64,000 nucleotides of DNA, taken from contig JBLMYS010000147.1 in assembly GCA_050258415.1 (NCBI GenBank), positions 4,735-68,734 of the forward strand, read 5' to 3'. The position numbers were made by a program, and so were the translations under genes. The notes beneath the pieces were generated by a model. The model ran no database searches. It was not told the DNA's origin and saw nothing but the letters and a program-made list of their open reading frames with translations. This stretch comes from JAAXKN01 sp050258415. Lineage in GTDB: Bacteria; Bacteroidota; Ignavibacteria; Ignavibacteriales; SURF-24. Shown in pieces: positions 24,205-33,441 of the stretch. Position 1 is the stretch's first letter, and each line of letters starts with the position of its first letter.

Positions 24205-27200
24205 TTAGAATATTTCCAATGAGAATCTTAAACCCCAATAAATATTTCTGGGATTCAGGAAAGTAAAGTAATCCTGGTTCGGCATATCTATATAAGATTT
24301 ATTCTTCTTCCATTCAGCCTTCTGAGCATCAGTTGCTTTAACATCCCATGCATGGTATTCGCCAGTCCTGTAGTCACCAGGCTTGTCGTCGCCATATTCA
24401 TAGATCTTGGGATCATTGGTATTAGAATAAGGGGCTTTGATGTTGCCATCGTTATCCCTTGGGAAGTTTGCAAAAACGCTCTCTGGCAGGTGCAACGACT
24501 TCATGTAAGCTTCATAATCCTTTGTATCTGCAAAGCCTGCATTGCTGCCTAAGTAATCCATGTACTTAATATTGAGTACATTCTGCATATCAGCAAAGAG
24601 CTGAAGATTTAATGGACCGAACTTTAGGTTCTTTGCTATCTTCAGGTCGAGGCCGTAGTAATCTTTCCACTGAATGTTGTTCTGAACACCCGGTATTGAA
24701 CCGCCGCCTGTCCAGGTATCGTAACCGCCTGAACTCCAGCTGGCCAGAACGCTTAAACGCCAGTCTTCAAGAGGATAAAATCCGCCGAGCTTGGGACCGA
24801 ATTCCATTGGTGTAAAGAAGTCCACATTGGCTCTTGCATAGGGCTGCGGAACCGGCTTTGTAACGAGATTATAGTTGTTAAGTGTCTCGATTTCATAAGT
24901 TCTCTGTACCTGTGAGTTTTCATTGTAAGCAGCAAAACCGAACCTGCCGCTTGTTGAAACCATATAGGTATAGTTAACAAAGCCCTGTACCCAGTTGCCG
25001 CGGTTCTTTGTAATCGTGGCTTCGAAGCCTCTGATGTCGGCATAAGAATTAGGCTTCGGAGTTGAGTAGTTTGTAGCACCGCTGCGGCTTGTATAAGTTA
25101 CTGATAAAGGCTGCTGTGAAACGTCCTTATAATATCCTGAGAGGCGAACCAGGTACTCTTCGAAGAGACTCTGTTCGTAACCCAGCTCGTACATGATTGT
25201 TCTGGGCAACGGATTGTTCGGATTTGCAACATAGACAACTGCGTTATTGTCAGTAAATCTTCTGAGCAGATACAGGTTTGTAGGAGTAGGCAGCTGTCTG
25301 AAGTGACCATAGTTAAAGAACAGCTTGCTCGATTCGCTTAACGGGAATGCAATTGCAACACGCGGGCTTACTGTTACGTTAGCCTTTGTAGGCTGCTTCT
25401 GAAGCAGGGTGTCAATTCCCAGCGACTTGGCAGAGGAGAATGCGTCTGAATAAGGGTTATTTATCACATACCAGTCTTCATTGGCGGCCGAGTAATCCAC
25501 TCTTAAACCAACGTCGGCTATCATGCCTTCAAATTCAAGTTTGTCTTTAACATAAACCGCACCACGTGTAGGATAAGCATTCCACGTAGTTCTGTACCTT
25601 CCCGAAGGCAGATACTTGTCGTAAGAGCCGTAATTGGCAAGGTTTTCACTATAGCCGAATTCAAAACCGGCCTTCAGGTTGTTATATTTGTTCAACTGTG
25701 AAGTAAGGTCAAATTTCAGGTTGTATGCTGTAACCTTGCTGGTGTCTCTGGAGTTACTGAAACCAACACTCATTCTGAAGTCTTCAATACCTGTGCTGGG
25801 TGATTCCAGGAAGCCGAACGGAGCTTCATCAACATATAAGTTTCCAAACTTATATACTCTGCTCGTATCTCTGTACCTTCCGGGGCTTGTGTCATATCTT
25901 GACTGGAAGCGGCTTACTGTAACTTCGTAAAATGTATTCGGATTCAGAACGTGAGTCAGTTTTGCACCGATATTATTTACGTTAACAGTTGATGGTGTAA
26001 AATAATCATTTGTAAAAATTCTGTTTTCGATTGTCTTGGCATTTGAGAAAAAGCTTAACTGAGCAGCAATGCTTGCCGGAGAACGGAACATTCCTATATC
26101 GCCTACGCCATTGCTTGATGTTCCCTGCTGCTGGCCAACGAGTCCTTCGAGGTTAAGTTTCATACCCTGAGCCAGATCGGCAGTCAGTTTTACCTGGAAG
26201 TTATTATCCGTGTATGCATCGCGTGAAAGTGGCACAATGTACATTTCACGTGTTCCTCTGTATGCAGCCAGAAATCTCAGGTTTCCTAAATGCTGGCTGA
26301 TTCCCGGGAAGTAGCCCGTAACGGAAAGATCCACGTCATAGTCAGGCTTATTGATATCAGTGTTTCTTCTGTGCTGGAAGAGGTATAATTTCTGCAGTTC
26401 CTGCGGAGTAAGAGCTGTTGAAGGATTATCCCTGAACATCTGCTCCGATAATTGGTTCCAACCTCCGAATTCAGGATACTGTGCCTGTGTGTAGTCGTCC
26501 CATGCGCCGTTTTTTGTACCGGTCCATGCAACTGCATCATCAACAAAAGGTCTGATCCAGAATGCATTTGCATCCTGAGGTGAATTTCCGAAGTGCTTCG
26601 GGCCTGTCGGCCTGTAGCGGCTATAGAAGGAAACGCCGAAACGGTCGGTCTTACCTTCTTTTGTTACAACGTTAACAAGGCCTGAACGGATGTTTCCGTA
26701 TTCAGCACTGAAACCACCTGTCTGAACCTGAACTTCCTCAATAGCGGTTGTGCTTAAGCCTGTATAAGGCTGGTTTGAACGTTCATCTCTCAGGCTGACA
26801 CCGTTTAGGAGCCAGGTTGTCTGATCGGCTGAACCTCCGCGGAAACTGCCGCCCTGAACGCCTGCCTGTAAACCGATAATATTTGATACCTGGGCTACAG
26901 GAAGGTTTTCCATCTCTTTGCCGCTTAAGTTAAGCCTGCTGGCGGCAACGTCTTTTTGAACAACTGGGGTCTGAGCAACAACTACAACTTCAGCTGTCTG
27001 AAGTGAAGTTTCAACAAGTGCAATGTCAGCATCTGTTGTTTGATCGATGTTTACTCTAACATCCGTAACGGTAGTAGTATTATAACCTATAAGGCTGGCC
27101 TTAAGGTTATACTTTCCCGGGGGAACGTTTAAAATTACATAGTAGCCTTCAGCATTAGAAGCGGCTCCCATTTTTGTTCCTTCCAAGACTACGTTTGCAC

Positions 27201-27324
27201 CTATAAGAAGTTCGCCAGTTCTGGAATCTTTAACCACACCGGCAATTTTTCCTCCTGTCTGTGCAAATAATGAAATGTCTGTTAGAAGTAAAAAAAGCAG
27301 AATTATTGGTAACACTAATCTCAT
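24205..27324 (-). CDS. TonB-dependent outer-membrane receptor with carboxypeptidase-regulatory-like N-terminal domain
   Basis: The 1039-residue protein has a signal peptide, then a CarboxypepD_reg-like domain (residues about 25-105: GGKIAGVVKDSRTGELLIGANVVLEG), a plug domain (about 115-235, with VAQVSNIIGLQAGVQGGSFRGG and NGVSLRDERSN) and a long barrel ending in an aromatic residue (LRFSLEIF). Size and N-terminal extension fit the SusC-like or extended TonB-receptor group, though the SusC hallmark segments are not all present. It is the first gene of a minus-strand operon that continues with a secreted protein, a PorV-like porin, a TIG lipoprotein and a T9SS propeller protein. The AAAGGAG ribosome site is beside a hairpin at 27337-27364. 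Substrate unknown. Confidence 0.9.
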   Translation of the reverse strand: MRLVLPIILLFLLLTDISLFAQTGGKIAGVVKDSRTGELLIGANVVLEGTKMGAASNAEGYYVILNVPPGKYNLKASLIGYNTTTVTDVRVNIDQTTDADIALVETSLQTAEVVVVAQTPVVQKDVAASRLNLSGKEMENLPVAQVSNIIGLQAGVQGGSFRGGSADQTTWLLNGVSLRDERSNQPYTGLSTTAIEEVQVQTGGFSAEYGNIRSGLVNVVTKEGKTDRFGVSFYSRYRPTGPKHFGNSPQDANAFWIRPFVDDAVAWTGTKNGAWDDYTQAQYPEFGGWNQLSEQMFRDNPSTALTPQELQKLYLFQHRRNTDINKPDYDVDLSVTGYFPGISQHLGNLRFLAAYRGTREMYIVPLSRDAYTDNNFQVKLTADLAQGMKLNLEGLVGQQQGTSSNGVGDIGMFRSPASIAAQLSFFSNAKTIENRIFTNDYFTPSTVNVNNIGAKLTHVLNPNTFYEVTVSRFQSRYDTSPGRYRDTSRVYKFGNLYVDEAPFGFLESPSTGIEDFRMSVGFSNSRDTSKVTAYNLKFDLTSQLNKYNNLKAGFEFGYSENLANYGSYDKYLPSGRYRTTWNAYPTRGAVYVKDKLEFEGMIADVGLRVDYSAANEDWYVINNPYSDAFSSAKSLGIDTLLQKQPTKANVTVSPRVAIAFPLSESSKLFFNYGHFRQLPTPTNLYLLRRFTDNNAVVYVANPNNPLPRTIMYELGYEQSLFEEYLVRLSGYYKDVSQQPLSVTYTSRSGATNYSTPKPNSYADIRGFEATITKNRGNWVQGFVNYTYMVSTSGRFGFAAYNENSQVQRTYEIETLNNYNLVTKPVPQPYARANVDFFTPMEFGPKLGGFYPLEDWRLSVLASWSSGGYDTWTGGGSIPGVQNNIQWKDYYGLDLKIAKNLKFGPLNLQLFADMQNVLNIKYMDYLGSNAGFADTKDYEAYMKSLHLPESVFANFPRDNDGNIKAPYSNTNDPKIYEYGDDKPGDYRTGEYHAWDVKATDAQKAEWKKNKSYIDMPNQDYFTFLNPRNIYWGLRFSLEIF

Positions 27325-27336
27325 TTTACTTTCTCC

Positions 27337-27364
27337 TTTCCGGCAAGGTGAGTACGGCCGGAAA
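27337..27364 (-). promoter_or_regulatory. Hairpin next to the ribosome site of the TonB receptor gene
   Basis: TTTCCGGC and GCCGGAAA form an 8-bp stem with a 12-base loop; on the minus strand its 3' arm overlaps the start of the AAAGGAG ribosome site 13-18 bases before the ATG. It could modulate translation of the receptor. Confidence 0.4.
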
Positions 27365-27431
27365 AAATAGATATTTTGAATTAATAAAGTCGGACAACAT
27401 TTTAAGTTTGCTTGAAAAGCTATTAAAAATT

Positions 27432-27452
27432 ATTTCATTTGTCAAATGAAAT
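27432..27452. promoter_or_regulatory. Perfect 21-bp palindromic operator candidate
   Basis: ATTTCATTTG and CAAATGAAAT are exact inverted copies around a single central base. The site is 108 bp from the receptor start and 216 bp from the DUF5777 start, suited to a dimeric repressor or activator acting on one or both. Confidence 0.55.
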
Positions 27453-27667
27453 CATTAAAAGCACTGCGCAAGGACTTATTTTTTTTTGTGCAAACGGAAA
27501 TGTTTCCCAGATAACACATCTGATTATCGGCAGAAATTTCCTTCTATTTACCTCATTTTTCTTTGAAATTTACCTCCCGGCTGATTATTATCTCTTATAT
27601 GCCCTTTTAATCCCTGTTTTTAAATGGGGGAAAATTTTTGCACTGACAACATCAAGGAGTTTATAAA

Positions 27668-28516
27668 ATGAAAAGTCAATTTCCTTTAATCATGTTTCTT
27701 TGGGCTTTGCTTTCCTTTGCAATTTGTGCCCAGGAGGAAAAAATTGAGTGGAAAAGAGCCCCGGCAACCGAAATACCCGAACTTCACCTCTTCCAGTCCA
27801 CACAGGTATTCAGCCTTCCGACTGCTGAAACGCTTCAGAAGGGAAATCTCCAGTTCGAAATATCTCACCGCTTCTTCCCGACTGTAAATACCGGTATAAG
27901 AAACTTTTTCGGACTCGACGGGCCTGTATTTATGCGCCTCGCCCTGGGCTACGCATTGACCAATAAACTCTCAGTCACCTTGGGCAGAAGCAACCTGAAC
28001 GGGAATGTGGACCTCAGGCTCAAATACAGAATACTCCAGATCCCGGACGGCTTTATGCCTATAGTCGCTGCCCTCAGACTCGGAGGAGCCTGGAATACCG
28101 AAACCGGCAGAAGCTCCACAGACACGAGAAACTACCAATATTACGGACAACTTATCCTGAATGCCATGTACGGCAACGTACTGGGACTTGGACTGGTACC
28201 TTCCTATCTATATAATAGCAACATTTTTACGCGCGAGGTGGAGCATACTTTTACTCTCGGAACCTACCTTGAAGGATACCTTACACACAGACTCGGCCTT
28301 ATTTTTGAATGGAGCCCTGTCCTTTCGGGCTACAGACTGAACGCCAACCCGATGGCCTTCGGCATTGAAATTAACACGGGAGGTCACTTCTTTAAGATCC
28401 TCCTTACAAACAGCACATACCTGAACCCTTCACAGTACCTTGCTGGAACGGATGACCCGGCCAGTGGCAAGAACTGGAGGCTCGGCTTTAATATCACGCG
28501 CCTGTTCGGATTCTAA
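27668..28516 (+). CDS. DUF5777-family outer-membrane beta-barrel protein
   Basis: The 282-residue protein has a signal peptide (MKSQFPLIMFLWALLSFAICAQ) and the family signature FQSTQVFSLPTAETLQKGNL followed by FEISHRFF, FFGLDGP, LALGYALTNKLSVTLGRSN and LRLKYRI. Alternating barrel-like strands run to the end (GFNITRLFGF). DUF5777 proteins are small Bacteroidota barrels of unknown role, often next to cytochrome or YceI-like genes; no such neighbour is seen here. A GGAG site precedes the start and a strong terminator follows, so it is a single-gene transcript divergent from the TonB locus. Confidence 0.85.
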   Translation: MKSQFPLIMFLWALLSFAICAQEEKIEWKRAPATEIPELHLFQSTQVFSLPTAETLQKGNLQFEISHRFFPTVNTGIRNFFGLDGPVFMRLALGYALTNKLSVTLGRSNLNGNVDLRLKYRILQIPDGFMPIVAALRLGGAWNTETGRSSTDTRNYQYYGQLILNAMYGNVLGLGLVPSYLYNSNIFTREVEHTFTLGTYLEGYLTHRLGLIFEWSPVLSGYRLNANPMAFGIEINTGGHFFKILLTNSTYLNPSQYLAGTDDPASGKNWRLGFNITRLFGF

Positions 28517-28545
28517 AGAAAATCACCATCTTTTCGGCCATTTCC

Positions 28546-28586
28546 GGCAAATGCCCGCATAAACATGCAGGCATTTGCCATTTTTT
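28546..28586 (+). terminator. Rho-independent terminator after the DUF5777 gene
   Basis: GGCAAATGCC pairs with GGCATTTGCC, with an inner GCAT/ATGC stem, and ATTTTTT follows. This is one of the clearest terminators in the window. Confidence 0.9.
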
Positions 28587-28784
28587 ATCCCGGAATCAAT
28601 AAAAAACTGCATTTTCATGTTATTGTTAATCTTTTTTTTTAGTGGTATTTAGTATTTAGAAAAAACTCTGGCAGCAATTCATTAGAGGCATCCGGTTATT
28701 TTAGCTTTCCCTTATAATGAGCCGGCTGAAAACGTGTGTAACAGGACCTTTAACTTTAGAATACTTTACAACAGGAGAACTATC

Positions 28785-29051
28785 ATGGATGCAGCAAATC
28801 AGAAGTTGACCAACCCTTTGGCTGACCTTATAAGCGACGAGGTTTATTCGCTCTTAAGCAGCCATTATCTGATCGATGAGGTGTCGGTGAGGGATTACCT
28901 GATCAGAAAAAAATTCAGGCAGATGAAAGAAAATAACATCAGAACCAATGACGCCGTCGAAACCCTGATGGATGAATTCCCGCATCTGCAGTTCGATACA
29001 ATTAAAAAGATCATTTATCATCCGCAGAGAAACAGAAAACCGCTTTTTTAA
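28785..29051 (+). CDS. Small helical protein of unknown function
   Basis: The 88-residue product (start MDAANQKLTNP, with AGGAG eight bases upstream) is charged, soluble and predicted mostly helical. Its C-terminal half (NDAVETLMDEFPHLQFDTIKKI) looks like a helix-turn-helix arrangement in which a short helix precedes a basic recognition-like helix, but I cannot assign it to a family. It stands alone between a terminator and the sensor kinase at 29287, in the same direction as the kinase. A longer in-frame version starting at 28734 is less likely because its ribosome site is worse. Confidence 0.6.
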   Translation: MDAANQKLTNPLADLISDEVYSLLSSHYLIDEVSVRDYLIRKKFRQMKENNIRTNDAVETLMDEFPHLQFDTIKKIIYHPQRNRKPLF

Positions 29052-29286
29052 GCCTCAAAGGCGGAAAAAGTTCATGAAAAACTGTGGAATCTATCGATAT
29101 AAATCCCGTAATGCATACCTTTACAACAAGGACGGCAGATAAAAGCAAAAGGCAAATGACAGTTTTGGAAATCAATAAAGACGCGGCATACTTTTTTGGC
29201 AAATATGTTTCTTTTATTTTTTTATAATTAAATTCATATTGCAGTTAATTTATTCTTTATATTCTTTAATTTTTGGCAAGAGTTTT

Positions 29287-32200
29287 ATGCGCCCGGAAAT
29301 CCAAAACGTTAAAAAAATTCTCTTTTCAAATGTTGTTTGTCTTTTACTTTTGCTGCTATCCTGCGGCAGCCCCCTGCTCTACGCCCAGAATAATCTTACG
29401 ACTTTTGAACACATTTCAATTGAACAGGGACTTTCACAAAGCTCTATTAATTCAATTATTCAGGACTATAAGGGCTTTATGTGGATAGCTACGGCTGACG
29501 GACTGGACCGTTACGACGGCTATTCTTTTAAAATCTTCAGAAATATTCCACAGCAAACAGGATCCCTTTCCGATAACAGCGTTTCCGCGGTCTATGAGGA
29601 TCATTCCGGCAATCTCTGGGCTGGCACACTCCTCGGTAACCTGAATAAATACGACAGAAAAAAAGAACGCTTTACAAAATACAGCTTCGGAAGCGACTCC
29701 GGCTACTCAAGCCCTATTTTAACAGCTATCCCCGAATACCCCCTTACTTTCTCAAGATTTAACGACAGAACTATTACTTCTATCTCCGGCGATAAGAAAG
29801 GAAGGCTCTGGATCGGTACATGGGGACAGGGAATCTTCAGCTTTGAGCCACAGACCGGAAAAATATTCCACTTTACACATGACCCTAAGGACCCGAACTC
29901 CATCAGCAGCAACAGAATAGTTACTTTAATGGAGGATAAATCGGGCACACTCTGGGCCGGTACTTTCGGGGGTGGACTAGACAGAATTGAAAGAAAAATA
30001 AACGGCAGCACGCCTGAAATAAAACTTTATGTCACCCGTTTCCAGAATATCCCCATGCTCCCGGGCAGCCTGAGCGATAACCGCGTGACTTCACTCTTCC
30101 AGGACCGCGACGGAAGCCTGTGGATAGGAACTTTCGGAGGAGGACTCTGCAAAATGCCTTTTAACCTCCTTAAGGCAGAGGACCCCTCAAAAGTAAACTT
30201 CCTCCTCTTTAAGAATACCCCCGGTAACAGATCCTCTCTCAGCAGTAACTGGATCATGAAAGTAATCCAGGACCGCCTGGGATCTTTATGGATTGCCACC
30301 TTCGGCGGCGGCCTCAACAGGCTCGACTCCGGTACAGACAAATTCGCCGTCTTTAAGAACGACCCTTTGAACCCCGGCAGCCTCTCGGATAATGACGTCA
30401 TCTCTCTTTGCGAGGACCAGTCGGGCATTATCTGGATCGGCACCCACCTTGGAAAAGGAATTAACAGGTACGACCGCAGCAGAAACAAGTTTACCCACTA
30501 CAAACATATCCCGGGTGACCCTGCAAGCTTAAGCGATAATGTCGTCTGGACATTTTCTGAGGATAAGGAAGGAAAAATATGGATCGGAACTTACAGGGGG
30601 GGACTTAATGAATTCGACCGCCAGAGCCATAAATTTAAGAGCTTCAAAAATAACCCCTCCAACCCTAACTCCATTAGCAGCAATCATATTAGAGCCGTTT
30701 ATACGGATAAGAATGATAACCTATGGATAGGGACTTATAACGCCGGACTCAACTTTTTCGACCGGAAAACCGGAAAGTTTACCACCTATAAGCATAAGGC
30801 GAATGATTCTTCGAGCTTAAGTGAAAACCAGGTCATCTCCATTCTGGAAGACAGATCCGGCAACCTCTGGGCCGGCACATTCGGTGGAGGCCTGGACAGG
30901 GTTATAAAAAATAAAGGACAGCTTTCTTTTGTTCATTACAAAAGTAACCCCTCTGACCCGAAAAGCCTTTCTGATAACAGAGTATATAAGATCTATGAGG
31001 ATAAAGACGGCACACTCTGGATCGGCACTTTCGGTGGAGGCTTAAGTAAATTTGACCCCGCAACCGGGACCTTTATCAATTACAAACACGACCCGTCTAA
31101 CCCGAACAGCCTCAGCGATAACAGGGTCATATCAATTTATGAGGATTTCCAGGGTAACCTCTGGCTCGGTACATACGGAGGAGGACTTAACCGCTTCGAC
31201 CCCCATACAGGAAAATTCTATAAATATATGCAGGACGGATCCTTAAGCGGCGTGGTCTACGGTATTCTTGAGGATAACGACCATAACCTCTGGATCAGCT
31301 CCGATAACGGACTTGCAAGATTTACCCCCTCTACTTCGGCTTTCATTAATTACGACCTCCACGATGGTCTCCAGAGCATGGAGTTCAGCGGAGGCGCTTA
31401 CTATAAATCGCACACGGGCGAAATGTTCTTCGGCGGCATTAACGGATTTAATTCATTCTACCCCGACAGCATTAAAGTTAATACCCATATACCCCCTGTT
31501 GTAATAAGCGCTTTCAGAATTTTTAATAAGGTGGTCGATGGTGAGAACAACGAGATAATTTTAACAAATAAGGAAAACTTTTTCTCCTTTGAATTCGCCG
31601 CGCTCGATTATACAAACCCCGAGCAGAACCGATATGCCTATAAACTTGAGGGCTTCGACGACGACTGGCATTATGTTGATGCTTCAAGAAGACTTGCCAA
31701 CTATACAAACCTCGATCCCGGGAACTACGTCTTCCATGTAAAAGGCTCTAATAACGACGGCGTGTGGAATGAAAAAGGCGCGGAAGTTAAAATTACAATC
31801 CTCCCTCCTTTCTACCGCACCTGGTGGTTCATTTTCCTTGCCGTAGTCATCATCGGAGGCACACTTACTTATTTTATTGCCAGCAGAATCAGCAACCTCC
31901 TGGCAATAGAAAGACTTAAGACAAAACTTGCGGCCGACCTGCACGACAATATCGGATCGGGACTTACGGAAATTTCCATACAAAGCCAGGTCCTTGCTGC
32001 CCAGCTTAATAAAAATAACAACGATGAATTAAAACAGAAACTTCTTAATATAAGCGATACTTCCGGCCAGCTCATAGACAATATGAGCGATATTGTCTGG
32101 GTGGTAAACCCGAAACGCGACACTCTCTACGACCTCATTCTGAGGCTTAAAGATTCATATTCGGAAATATTTTCTTCACTTGGAGTCTCCTTTAAGATTC

Positions 32201-32553
32201 ATAACCTTGAGGCTCTCAGCGATGTAAAACTTCCGATGGAGTACAGGCAGAACTTATTTCTTATCTTTAAAGAAGCAATAAATAACAGCCTTAAACACAG
32301 CTGCTGTAAAAAAATTGAATTAAACACTTCCATTGAAGGCAGAAGGCTTGAGATGGAATTAGTCGATGACGGAAAGGGTTTTAATATAAAACAAAGCACT
32401 CCGGGTAACGGCCTTAACAACATACGCCGCAGGGCAAAAACCATCTCGGGCAGCCTTGTTGTAGCGTCCGCACCGGGCGAAGGAACGAGGATAAAATTTT
32501 CCGGTAAAATACCCCGTTCCAAAACAATTTTTTTGAAACATAAAGAACAGTAA
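29287..32553 (+). CDS. Two-component propeller sensor histidine kinase (Reg_prop, Y_Y_Y, HisKA_3-type)
   Basis: The start at MRPEIQNVKKIL gives 1088 residues with an N-terminal signal/anchor. Residues about 45-680 hold 14 Reg_prop repeats such as SLSDNRVISIYEDFQGNLWL (core IGTFGGGL..FD), enough for two seven-bladed periplasmic propellers. A Y_Y_Y domain (about 690-815) leads to one membrane helix (WWFIFLAVVIIGGTLTYFI). The cytosolic part has the phospho-acceptor His886 in LAADLHDNIGSGLTEISIQS, an HisKA_3/NarX-like dimerisation motif, and a HATPase with N-box EAINNSLKH and G-box GNGLNNIRRRA. There is no fused receiver or AraC domain, unlike the hybrid systems of Bacteroides. The NarL-type regulator 87 bp downstream is the obvious partner. 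Hybrid systems of this type sense glycan fragments; the ligand here is unknown. Confidence 0.92.
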   Translation: MRPEIQNVKKILFSNVVCLLLLLLSCGSPLLYAQNNLTTFEHISIEQGLSQSSINSIIQDYKGFMWIATADGLDRYDGYSFKIFRNIPQQTGSLSDNSVSAVYEDHSGNLWAGTLLGNLNKYDRKKERFTKYSFGSDSGYSSPILTAIPEYPLTFSRFNDRTITSISGDKKGRLWIGTWGQGIFSFEPQTGKIFHFTHDPKDPNSISSNRIVTLMEDKSGTLWAGTFGGGLDRIERKINGSTPEIKLYVTRFQNIPMLPGSLSDNRVTSLFQDRDGSLWIGTFGGGLCKMPFNLLKAEDPSKVNFLLFKNTPGNRSSLSSNWIMKVIQDRLGSLWIATFGGGLNRLDSGTDKFAVFKNDPLNPGSLSDNDVISLCEDQSGIIWIGTHLGKGINRYDRSRNKFTHYKHIPGDPASLSDNVVWTFSEDKEGKIWIGTYRGGLNEFDRQSHKFKSFKNNPSNPNSISSNHIRAVYTDKNDNLWIGTYNAGLNFFDRKTGKFTTYKHKANDSSSLSENQVISILEDRSGNLWAGTFGGGLDRVIKNKGQLSFVHYKSNPSDPKSLSDNRVYKIYEDKDGTLWIGTFGGGLSKFDPATGTFINYKHDPSNPNSLSDNRVISIYEDFQGNLWLGTYGGGLNRFDPHTGKFYKYMQDGSLSGVVYGILEDNDHNLWISSDNGLARFTPSTSAFINYDLHDGLQSMEFSGGAYYKSHTGEMFFGGINGFNSFYPDSIKVNTHIPPVVISAFRIFNKVVDGENNEIILTNKENFFSFEFAALDYTNPEQNRYAYKLEGFDDDWHYVDASRRLANYTNLDPGNYVFHVKGSNNDGVWNEKGAEVKITILPPFYRTWWFIFLAVVIIGGTLTYFIASRISNLLAIERLKTKLAADLHDNIGSGLTEISIQSQVLAAQLNKNNNDELKQKLLNISDTSGQLIDNMSDIVWVVNPKRDTLYDLILRLKDSYSEIFSSLGVSFKIHNLEALSDVKLPMEYRQNLFLIFKEAINNSLKHSCCKKIELNTSIEGRRLEMELVDDGKGFNIKQSTPGNGLNNIRRRAKTISGSLVVASAPGEGTRIKFSGKIPRSKTIFLKHKEQ

Positions 32554-32640
32554 AGCGTCTTAACATTAAAGATCCTTTACATATTATAACCGGGCCAATA
32601 ATGAGGAGATTTTAACAATTTAATCGATACGGGTAATTTT

Positions 32641-33279
32641 ATGATATCAGTAATTATAGTTGAAGACAACAAGACGATACGCGAAGGACTCTCGGCTCTG
32701 ATTAACGGCACCGAAGGTTTCTCATGCATCGCCAGCTACGGCGACTGCGAAAGTTTTCTAAAAAACCTCGAATGCTCGAGCGTCGACGTAGTGCTTATGG
32801 ATATCGGGCTTCCGGGCATGTCGGGAATTGAAGGCGTTATTAAAGCAAAAAAAATATGCCCCGACCTGAATATTCTTATATTAACGGTTTACGAGGAAAG
32901 CCAGGTGATATTTGAAGCCCTCTGTGCGGGTGCCTGCGGCTACCTGGTCAAAAGGACGCCTCCTTTAAGGCTCCTTGAGGCGATAAAAGATGCATACGAA
33001 GGGGGATCTCCCATGAGCTCGCACATCGCACGCAAAGTTGTAACAGTGTTCCAGCAGCACACAAATCCCCTTTTTCCCGACTCCCAGTTCGACCTGACGC
33101 AAAGGGAAAAGGAGGTCTTAACGGGACTTGCCGAAGGGAGCAGTTACCTTGACATTGCGCAGTCGCTTTTTATAAGCCTTGATACAGTGCGTCATCACAT
33201 AAGAAACATATATAGAAAGCTTCACGTCCACTCCCAGTCAGAAGCCGTAGCCAAAGCATTAAGAAAGGGACTCATATAG
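32641..33279 (+). CDS. NarL/FixJ-type response regulator
   Basis: The 212-residue protein has a receiver domain (residues 1-120; acidic pair ED near the N-terminus, phospho-acceptor Asp54 in VVLMDIGLPGMSG, Thr/Lys switch residues ILTVYEES and YLVKRTPP) and a LuxR/GerE helix-turn-helix (about 145-205: LTQREKEVLTGLAEGSSYLDIA, DTVRHHIRNIYRKLHVHS). HisKA_3 kinases pair with exactly this regulator class, so it should be phosphorylated by the kinase encoded just upstream. Target genes are not apparent in the window. Confidence 0.93.
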   Translation: MISVIIVEDNKTIREGLSALINGTEGFSCIASYGDCESFLKNLECSSVDVVLMDIGLPGMSGIEGVIKAKKICPDLNILILTVYEESQVIFEALCAGACGYLVKRTPPLRLLEAIKDAYEGGSPMSSHIARKVVTVFQQHTNPLFPDSQFDLTQREKEVLTGLAEGSSYLDIAQSLFISLDTVRHHIRNIYRKLHVHSQSEAVAKALRKGLI

Positions 33280-33303
33280 AGCCAAATTTTACGATTTCAC
33301 AAA

Positions 33304-33332
33304 ACCAGCCAGAGATTTATTTCCTGGCTGGT
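33304..33332 (+). terminator. Hairpin after the response regulator
   Basis: ACCAGCCAG pairs with CTGGCTGGT around an 11-base loop, 25 bp after the stop codon. There is no T-tract, so termination may be weak or factor-dependent. Confidence 0.5.
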
Positions 33333-33441
33333 CCCAAAGGTATAAAAACCGCTTTTTAGCAATCATTCTCCGCCAGAGAATCCAGGACAGGCTTCATATT
33401 GACTTTTCCAAATTGCCCTCTCTTTTTCATATTGCCCTCAC

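Larger units (their letters stand above)
27325..27667. promoter_or_regulatory. Divergent control region between TonB locus and DUF5777 gene
   Basis: This 343-bp gap holds the promoters of two divergent units. It contains a hairpin at 27337-27364 (TTTCCGGC/GCCGGAAA) abutting the receptor ribosome site and a perfect palindrome at 27432-27452. The rest is AT-rich; I found no clear TAnnTTTG box. Confidence 0.5.
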
